From: JBBQWR01 sp038210495
GTDB lineage: Bacteria; Planctomycetota; Planctomycetia; Pirellulales; DATAWG01
Assembly (NCBI GenBank): GCA_038210495.1
Contig: JBBQWR010000030.1
Span: 1-64,000, forward strand
DNA: 64,000 nt
Direction of reading: 5' to 3'
Each line of letters begins with the position of its first letter. The first letter of the stretch is position 1. The position numbers were made by a program, and so were the translations under genes. Shown here in pieces: positions 58,843 to 64,000 of the stretch. A model generated the notes under the pieces. It did not search any database, was not told the origin of the DNA, and saw nothing but the letters and a program-made list of their open reading frames with translations.

Positions 58843-58880
58843 GCCCTCTGCCCAACCCTCTCCGAGAGGGAGAGGGGGTG
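58843..58880. repeat. Dispersed repeat family B, copy
   Basis: gccctctgcccaaccctctccgagagggagagggggtggg is a family B copy. It lies directly next to a family A copy, the same A-B neighbourhood that surrounds aroK at the left end. Confidence 0.75.
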
Positions 58881-58897
58881 GGAAGCTTGAACATTAA

Positions 58898-60220
58898 TCA
58901 CACATCGCCGCCGGTTGGGGAAAGTTCCTCGCCGGCGGCGATTGTTTCATCCAGCTCGGCGTCGTGCGGGATAAATTTGTTCGGATCGAGGCTCAATCGG
59001 CGCAGCTCGGGCGCCAAGATCGCCGCGCCCGCGACGATTAAGAGCGTGGCGATTCCCCCGAGCCATACCGAACGCACCGTGCCCAGGAGCGTCGCCGCCA
59101 CGCCGCTCTCGAGCGCCCCCATTTCATTCGACGAGCCGATGAAGATCATGCTCACCGCCGCGATTCTGCCGCGCAAATGCTCGGGCGACATGAGCCTGAG
59201 AATCGAGCGGCGAATCACCACGCTGATTCCGTCGAACACGCCGCTGAGAAAGAGCATCGCGACCGACAGTGCCATCGATTCCGATAGGGCGAACACGATC
59301 ATCACGACGCCGAAACCGGTGACAGCTAGAAACAGATTTCGGCCGGCGTGCTTCACCGGAGGATAGCGCATGGCCACGAGCATGATCGCGAGCGCGCCCA
59401 ACGTCGGCGCCGCGTTGAGCACGCCCAATCCAATCGGCCCAACGTGCAGAATGTCTTTCGCAAACACGGGGAGAAGGGCGATCGCTCCGCCGAACAGCAC
59501 GGCGAACAAATCGAGCGCCATCGAGCCGACCATGATTTGGCTCCGCAGCACATAACGCACGCCCACCGCAACGCTTTCCCAGACGGTCTCGCTCGGCGGC
59601 GCCAGGGGAATCGGCTGCGGAGCGATCGCCAGCACAAACAGCGAACCCAAACCGTAGAGGACCGCGATGCCGCGAAACGTCCAGGCGGCGCCGACCCAGG
59701 CATAGGCCAGCCCAGCCGCCAAGGGTCCCAGCGCCGCTCCGAGCAGCCAACAACTGGCCATCAATGTCGATGAGCGGATCAAGATTTCGCGAGGCACGAC
59801 CTGTGCCTCAAGCGCGCCGGCCGCCGGCTCGGCAAATCCGCGGGCAATCCCCGCCCCGAACACGACTGCATACAACAGGCCCAATTTGAACCGCAGATCG
59901 GCAATGCCATCCAGCGCGGCCAGCGCCAAGGCACACCAAGTGAGCGCCAAAAGCGTAATTTGCAATATTGCGCGGCGATCCCGGCGATCGGCGATATGGC
60001 CGCCATAGAGCGCCAGGGAGACGGCGGGAATCGCCTCGACCAGCCCCAGCATGCCCAGGGCCAGCTTGCTATTGGTCAGAGCATAAATTTCGTAGCCCAA
60101 AACGACGGCCATCGCGCGAGCGGCGAGCGTTTCGCAGGCCGTGACCGCGAACAGAAATCGGAAACTCGGCCAGCGAAATGGCGCGAATGCTCCGACGTTG
60201 GATGTTGCGGATTCAGTCAA
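58898..60220 (-). CDS. MFS transporter (EntS-like)
   Basis: This 440-residue protein has about 12 hydrophobic segments and major-facilitator landmarks. The loop 2-3 motif is GGHIADRRDRRAIL. VVFGAGIARGFAEPAAGALEAQVVP and SPEHLRGRIAAVSMIFIGSSNEMGALESG match the MFS_3 group, which includes the enterobactin exporter EntS. It probably exports a small molecule or siderophore-like compound. The start is a TTG at 60220; no ATG is suitable upstream. Confidence 0.85.
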   Translation of the reverse strand: MTESATSNVGAFAPFRWPSFRFLFAVTACETLAARAMAVVLGYEIYALTNSKLALGMLGLVEAIPAVSLALYGGHIADRRDRRAILQITLLALTWCALALAALDGIADLRFKLGLLYAVVFGAGIARGFAEPAAGALEAQVVPREILIRSSTLMASCWLLGAALGPLAAGLAYAWVGAAWTFRGIAVLYGLGSLFVLAIAPQPIPLAPPSETVWESVAVGVRYVLRSQIMVGSMALDLFAVLFGGAIALLPVFAKDILHVGPIGLGVLNAAPTLGALAIMLVAMRYPPVKHAGRNLFLAVTGFGVVMIVFALSESMALSVAMLFLSGVFDGISVVIRRSILRLMSPEHLRGRIAAVSMIFIGSSNEMGALESGVAATLLGTVRSVWLGGIATLLIVAGAAILAPELRRLSLDPNKFIPHDAELDETIAAGEELSPTGGDV

Positions 60221-60252
60221 AATGGATGTCGGCGATGAAGATCGAGTAGTAT

Positions 60253-60324
60253 AGAGCCGCGCACGAGGTAAGCGGGGAGCGGTCGCGAAAGGTAACGCCC
60301 ACCGCTTACTTCGTGCGCGGCTCT
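60253..60324. repeat. Dispersed palindrome family C, copy 3
   Basis: agagccgcgcacgaggtaagcgg and ccgcttacttcgtgcgcggctct are almost perfect complements around a 26-base centre. This is the same element as at 7468-7541. It lies between divergent genes, so it cannot be a shared terminator. Confidence 0.85.
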
Positions 60325-60392
60325 AAATCGGCAGGACTGTTTGTCAATTCAGCGATACATAATACTGACCCAATGGCAGCCAGGAACCCCCT

Positions 60393-61370
60393 ATGAAGAT
60401 TCTCGTCACCGGCGGCGCCGGTTACATCGGCAGCATTGTCGTCGAGCAACTCATCGCCGACGGTGAGTCGGTCGTCGTGCTCGATAATCTTTCGCTCGGT
60501 CATCGGGCGGCCGTGCATCCCCGGGCCGAGTTCGTCGAAGCCGATTTGCTCGATCGGCCGAGCATCGACGCGGCTTTGTCGCAGCATCGGCCCGACGCCG
60601 TGATGCACTTCGCCTCGCACACATTGGTCGGCGAGTCGATGCAGAAGCCGTTCATTTACCTCGGCCGCAATGTGATTGGCGGCCTGAATTTACTGGAAAG
60701 CATGAGCGAGCATGGAGTGAAGCGATTCATCCTGTCGTCGACGGCCAATTTGTTCGACGCGCCCGAGCGGATCCCGATCGCCGAGGACGAACGGATCGTG
60801 CCCGGCAGCCCCTATGGCGAGTCGAAATATATTCTCGAGCGAACGCTGGCGTGGCTCGACCGAGTGCAGGGCCTGCGCTACGCGGCCTTGCGGTATTTCA
60901 ATGCCGCCGGCGCGAGTCTCGAACGGGGCGAAGATCACAAGCCCGAACTGCACCTGATCCCGATCGTGCTGCAGGTGGCACTGGGCCAGCGCGAAAACGT
61001 CATGGTTTTTGGAGACGATTATCCGACGCCCGACGGCACCTGCGTGCGCGACTATATTCATGTGATCGATCTGGCGCAAGCCCATGTGTTGGCCCTGCGC
61101 GCGATTGACGGCGAGAGCCGGACCTACAATCTCGGCAACGGCCAAGGCTTCAGCGTTCAGCAGGTCGTGGAGACGGCTCGCTCCATCACCGGGCATCCCA
61201 TTCCGACGCGCGCCGGTCCGCGCCGCGCCGGCGACCCGGCGATCTTGATCGCCAGCAGCGATAAAATTCGCCGCGAGCTCGGTTGGAAGCCGCGATTTCC
61301 GGAATTGCGGCAGATCGTCGAATCCGCGTGGCGCTGGCACGGCGCCCATCCGCATGGTTATGACGAATGA
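60393..61370 (+). CDS. galE: UDP-glucose 4-epimerase
   Basis: This 325-residue short-chain dehydrogenase-type epimerase interconverts UDP-glucose and UDP-galactose. The NAD loop TGGAGYIGS is at residues 7-15. The catalytic pair is Tyr141 and Lys145 in YGESKY, with SSTANLF before it. RYFNAAGA and DYIHVIDLAQAH are GalE blocks. Epimerases acting on other UDP-sugars cannot be excluded. The gene end overlaps the 3' end of the convergent hisH by 13 bases. Confidence 0.9.
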   Translation: MKILVTGGAGYIGSIVVEQLIADGESVVVLDNLSLGHRAAVHPRAEFVEADLLDRPSIDAALSQHRPDAVMHFASHTLVGESMQKPFIYLGRNVIGGLNLLESMSEHGVKRFILSSTANLFDAPERIPIAEDERIVPGSPYGESKYILERTLAWLDRVQGLRYAALRYFNAAGASLERGEDHKPELHLIPIVLQVALGQRENVMVFGDDYPTPDGTCVRDYIHVIDLAQAHVLALRAIDGESRTYNLGNGQGFSVQQVVETARSITGHPIPTRAGPRRAGDPAILIASSDKIRRELGWKPRFPELRQIVESAWRWHGAHPHGYDE

Positions 61371-61987
61371 ATCGTGGCAACTGGCAACTCGGCGAAATTT
61401 TTCAGGATTCGCAGACCGTCGGCTTGGCTCTTCTCGGGATGGAATTGCGTGGCGAACAGGTTGTCGCGCCAGATCATCGAGCAAAATGGGCCGCCATAAT
61501 CGGTTTCGGTGGCGATGACAGCTTGGTCTTGGGGAACGACGTAGTACGAGTGAACGAAATAGACGTGCGCTCCTTCGTCCAGACCCTCAAGGATCGGAGG
61601 CCGGCGCCTCATGTTCAACCCATTCCAGCCCATGTGGGGCACTTTGTACTGGCTCGGCAATTTGAACCGGACCACTTCGCCGCGCAGCACCCCGAGCCCT
61701 TCGAAGCGGCCGCCTTCGTAGCCGACGTCGAACAGCAATTGGAGACCCAGACACACGCCCAGAAACGGTTTGCCGGCTGCGATTGCGTCTCGAATCGGGT
61801 TGACGAGTTTGCGCCGCTCGAGCTCGGCGATCGCGTCGGGAAAGGCGCCGACGCCGGGAAGCACGATCCTTTCGGCGTCAGCCAATACGGCCGGATCGCT
61901 TGTGATGACCGCCGAATGACCGACGCGTTCAAATCCCTTTTGAACGCTCCGGAGGTTGCCCATTTGGTAGTCGATGATGGCGAGCAT
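61358..61987 (-). CDS. hisH: Imidazole glycerol phosphate synthase subunit HisH
   Basis: This is the glutaminase subunit that feeds ammonia to HisF in histidine synthesis. Its 209 residues start at MLAIIDYQMGNLRSV. The triad is Cys in LGVCLGLQLLF, His in ATQFHPEKSQ and the Glu next to it. VLPGVGAFPDA and VPHMGWNGL are HisH-specific. The upstream open codons are not family-like. No other his gene is adjacent on the left, and to the right lies an OmpA-type gene, so the histidine genes are dispersed. Confidence 0.93.
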   Translation of the reverse strand: MLAIIDYQMGNLRSVQKGFERVGHSAVITSDPAVLADAERIVLPGVGAFPDAIAELERRKLVNPIRDAIAAGKPFLGVCLGLQLLFDVGYEGGRFEGLGVLRGEVVRFKLPSQYKVPHMGWNGLNMRRRPPILEGLDEGAHVYFVHSYYVVPQDQAVIATETDYGGPFCSMIWRDNLFATQFHPEKSQADGLRILKNFAELPVATIHSS

Positions 61988-62244
61988 GGGAGAGTCGAAG
62001 TTAGGGAAACGGGCAAGGCGGCCGTGTCGCAAAGGGTGACAACGCAGGCAACGGTTAGGTTCGCCATGTAAACGCCTCGATTTTAGCGGCTGGGAGGGTA
62101 GTGCGTCAGCCCGCACGCGAGAGACACCGCGGGCGAGAGGCGGATTTGGGGCGCCCGTAGCGATCGCGGGAGGGTACGAGATCGTTTTGAGTCTAATTTG
62201 ACGCGCGAGGTCGGGGACAGAGGGCTTACGTCCCCGCTCGCCGT

Positions 62245-63072
62245 TTACTGCCCGAAGCGGTCGGGATAAATGACCAACTCCACCCGGCGATTGCGGGCTT
62301 GACCGGTGGCGGTCGCGTTGCTCACGACCGGATGATTGGCCCCGTGACCGGCCAGAAACAACTGGTTCGGCCGCAAATGGCTACGGGCCGTCAGATAGTC
62401 GAACACGGCCATCGCCTGGGCTAGCGAATATTGATGCGGCGAATTGAACGGAGGCGCCGGCGGAGGAGTGTTGTCCGTGTGGCCTTCGACGCCGATCATC
62501 TGCTCGGCATAGGTTCGCTCGACCTCGGCCGCCACCCCGTCAAGCAACTGAGCCGCGTCGGAGCGAATTTGCGCCGTGCCCGGGTTGAACAGTCGATCCG
62601 TCGCCAGTTCGATGCGCACGACGTCGCCATCCTGACGGATTTCGACGCCCGGGATGTTGAGCGCGGGAAGACTTTGCTTCAGGCTGTTGTTGGGCGTGAT
62701 CGTGGCGCCCGTGCGACGCTTGGTCGAGGCCATGATCGCTTGCGAGTTGCGCTCGACGAGTTGTTTGTCTTGCCGCGTCTGCGCGAGTTGCGAAGTCGTG
62801 CTGCCGAGCTGCTCCCTGAGGACGAGGATTTGATCCTGCATCAGCTTCGACTGCTTCTGAGTTTGGGCGAGCTGCGTTTGAATTTCCTGATTGTCTTGAT
62901 CGAGCGAAGTCGCCTTGCTTTGCAACTCTTGGTTGCGCTGAGCAAGTTGGGCTTGGCTCTGCTGCGAGGCGGCAATCTGGTTTTGCAGGGCATACGGATT
63001 TTGCGCGCACCCGGCCAGCATGAGCGGCAGGACCCAGAACAGTCGCGCGGCGCCAGCGGCCCCGACCCGCAT
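62245..63072 (-). CDS. OmpA-family lipoprotein with coiled coil
   Basis: This 275-residue protein has a lipoprotein signal (LFWVLPLMLAGC). A long coiled coil (about residues 28-115, rich in Gln: QRNQELQSKATSLDQDNQEIQTQL) follows. The C-terminal domain is of the OmpA peptidoglycan-binding type (DRLFNPGTAQIRSDAAQLL, IGVEGHTDNTP, YSLAQAMAVFDYL, GQARNRRVELVIYP). The GHTDN and NRRVE motifs bind peptidoglycan in OmpA/Pal proteins. Planctomycetes do have peptidoglycan, so it may tether an outer membrane to it. The ATG at 63072 follows an in-frame TTG. Confidence 0.88.
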   Translation of the reverse strand: MRVGAAGAARLFWVLPLMLAGCAQNPYALQNQIAASQQSQAQLAQRNQELQSKATSLDQDNQEIQTQLAQTQKQSKLMQDQILVLREQLGSTTSQLAQTRQDKQLVERNSQAIMASTKRRTGATITPNNSLKQSLPALNIPGVEIRQDGDVVRIELATDRLFNPGTAQIRSDAAQLLDGVAAEVERTYAEQMIGVEGHTDNTPPPAPPFNSPHQYSLAQAMAVFDYLTARSHLRPNQLFLAGHGANHPVVSNATATGQARNRRVELVIYPDRFGQ

Positions 63073-63190
63073 GGCCAACTCCCTGAAATGCGATGAGACT
63101 TGCTCGGCTCACGTAACGGCGGGCCGAGATTCGAGAAGAGAAAATCGGGCGGGATAATAGCAATGCCTTGCTACCCCGGCAAGGGCAGTT

Positions 63191-63739
63191 CTAGACCCGC
63201 GCAAGATGGCTTACGCCACCGGCCGCTTCGAGCGATTCGTCGACAGAAGCACGATGTGTCGGCTCGGAGGCGGTCGCTGGATAATTGCCATAGAACCGCT
63301 TGATGTAATGGCGGCGCCAGCGACTCGGTTTATGAGGCGCCCAGCCATAACGCTCGAGCCAGCGGCCGGCGATCCGAAAATTCTGCACGTCCGTCAGAAT
63401 CGCATCCGAGCTTTTGATCCGAGCAATCGCATCCAGAGCGTTCAGTGCGATATGAATCGTCGCCAGCGATGTTTTGCGGCCCGATAGGCAATAGGTCAGC
63501 GCGAGGAAATTCGAGTGTTGCAGCGGTTGATTGAAATACAGCCGGCAACAATCGGCGTTCCACCGCTCGTGACGGCGCGGCCCCCACCAGAGCGCCTCGG
63601 GAAGCGTCACGCATTTCGGATAGGGACGAAAACGGACGGCCTTCAAATTTCCGTCCGCAGCCTCAATGACTCCATAGCGGCGCCGCTTCAGAACGTCGAT
63701 CTGACAGTTCCAATCGGTCACGGTTTCGAATAGCGGCAT
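63191..63739 (-). CDS. Hypothetical protein
   Basis: The 182-residue product has no signal peptide and is basic with many aromatic residues (WNCQIDVLKRRRYGVIE, ALWWGPRRHERWNADCCRLYF, WLERYGWAPHKPSRWRRHYIKRFYGNYP). The W/R-rich C-terminal half is suggestive of nucleic-acid binding, but no family is recognised. The ATG at 63739 (MPLFETVTDW) is preferred; the frame is open to 63808. It lies between the OmpA-type gene and a histidine kinase gene on the same strand. Confidence 0.6.
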   Translation of the reverse strand: MPLFETVTDWNCQIDVLKRRRYGVIEAADGNLKAVRFRPYPKCVTLPEALWWGPRRHERWNADCCRLYFNQPLQHSNFLALTYCLSGRKTSLATIHIALNALDAIARIKSSDAILTDVQNFRIAGRWLERYGWAPHKPSRWRRHYIKRFYGNYPATASEPTHRASVDESLEAAGGVSHLARV

Positions 63740-63843
63740 GGCAGGCTCCCGGCAAATATAGCTCACGCGATGCAAGCGCCGGGCAACCCCAAAAAACGGC
63801 GCCGACAAGAGAGGGCGCGAAACAGGCCGAATTGAACCGTCTG

Positions 63844-64000
63844 TTACGAGCGCCGCTCTCGCTCGGTTCCGGTTGGGCCGTCCGGTTCGGCGTGAACGAT
63901 CGGCAGATCCAAGACGATGACGGTCCCCTTGCCGGGCGCGCTTTCGACGACCGCGACCGTTCCGAGCAGCCGCGCCCGCTGGTGAATTCCTTGCAGACCG
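63844..64000 (-). CDS. Histidine kinase, C-terminal fragment (cut by the window edge)
   Basis: The last 51 codons are visible and read GLQGIHQRARLLGTVAVVE, then APGKGTVIVLDLPIVHAE. GL.GI..RARLLG and PGKGT correspond to the G2 box and terminal strand of the HATPase domain in NarX/DegS-type (HisKA_3) sensor kinases. The protein ends in a short acidic-basic tail. The 5' part lies beyond position 64000. Confidence 0.7.
   Translation of the reverse strand, partial: GLQGIHQRARLLGTVAVVESAPGKGTVIVLDLPIVHAEPDGPTGTERERRS

Noticed and set aside
1..64000. CRISPR array, tRNA or rRNA genes
   Set aside because: I looked through the intergenic regions for regular direct repeats with spacers, cloverleaf-like arms ending near CCA and conserved rRNA strings, and found none. 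Weak or unusual tRNAs could be missed without a covariance search.

Overview
The window looks like chromosomal DNA of a planctomycete, most likely of the Pirellula/Blastopirellula type. The basis is gene content: PQQ-type beta-propellers on large secreted proteins, a YTV-type 16-residue repeat protein, an SHD1-domain protein, a PEP-CTERM protein, a ThuA protein, a Tat-exported Gfo/Idh/MocA oxidoreductase, an extremely cysteine-rich exported protein, and intergenic regions packed with dispersed palindromes. The sequence is GC-rich. I see no rRNA or tRNA gene and no CRISPR array. No taxonomic search was possible.

Layout. 1-7 kb: shikimate kinase, a prepilin-peptidase-like protein, the modABC molybdate transporter (minus strand, overlapping genes), surE, a lipoprotein and a small exported protein. 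7.6-14 kb: two PQQ-propeller genes in tandem, then a secreted protein with about 60 cysteines and a strong terminator. 14.5-20.3 kb: an HtrA-type protease, a ketoacyl synthase that has lost its catalytic residues, and two paralogous membrane fatty-acid desaturases. 20.3-29 kb: a decayed HEPN-like gene, a ThiD2-ThiE fusion, a TlpA-type thioredoxin, a CYTH protein, a double-YHS protein, a TPR protein, clpC and a cation efflux protein. 29-36.7 kb: a PEP-CTERM gene with an in-frame stop, an IS1380 transposase remnant, a sugar-acid catabolic pair (ketoglutarate-semialdehyde dehydrogenase and an IlvD/EDD dehydratase), the YTV protein and a ThuA protein. 36.7-48.7 kb: a two-subunit TPP decarboxylase with a sugar isomerase, a glycosidase-like protein, an ECF sigma factor with a probable membrane anti-sigma factor, a collagen-like protein, the SHD1 protein and a SNF2 helicase. 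48.9-55.5 kb: a five-gene plus-strand operon with an adenylating enzyme, an acyl reductase/aldehyde dehydrogenase, an iron alcohol dehydrogenase, a PQQ propeller and a HemN-like radical-SAM protein. 55.5-64 kb: a Phd/ParE toxin-antitoxin pair, Gfo/Idh/MocA, SGNH hydrolase, MFS, galE, hisH, an OmpA-type lipoprotein, a hypothetical protein and the 3' end of a histidine kinase.

How the parts may work together. The 49-55 kb operon reads as a carboxylic acid -> aldehyde -> alcohol route, modelled on the EhpF/EhpG pair. The 15.7-20.3 kb block pairs a chain-length-factor-like ketosynthase with two desaturases and may act in lipid tailoring. The 31-35 kb block fits oxidative pentonate catabolism to 2-oxoglutarate. 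Several exported low-complexity proteins (Cys-rich, YTV, collagen-like, SHD1) are candidates for the proteinaceous planctomycete cell envelope.

Many palindromic repeats lie directly on gene boundaries and distort naive gene calls. They affect both ends of the shikimate kinase, the start of the third PQQ protein, and the apparent N-terminal extensions of other genes. Where a start was moved inward for this reason, the entry says so.
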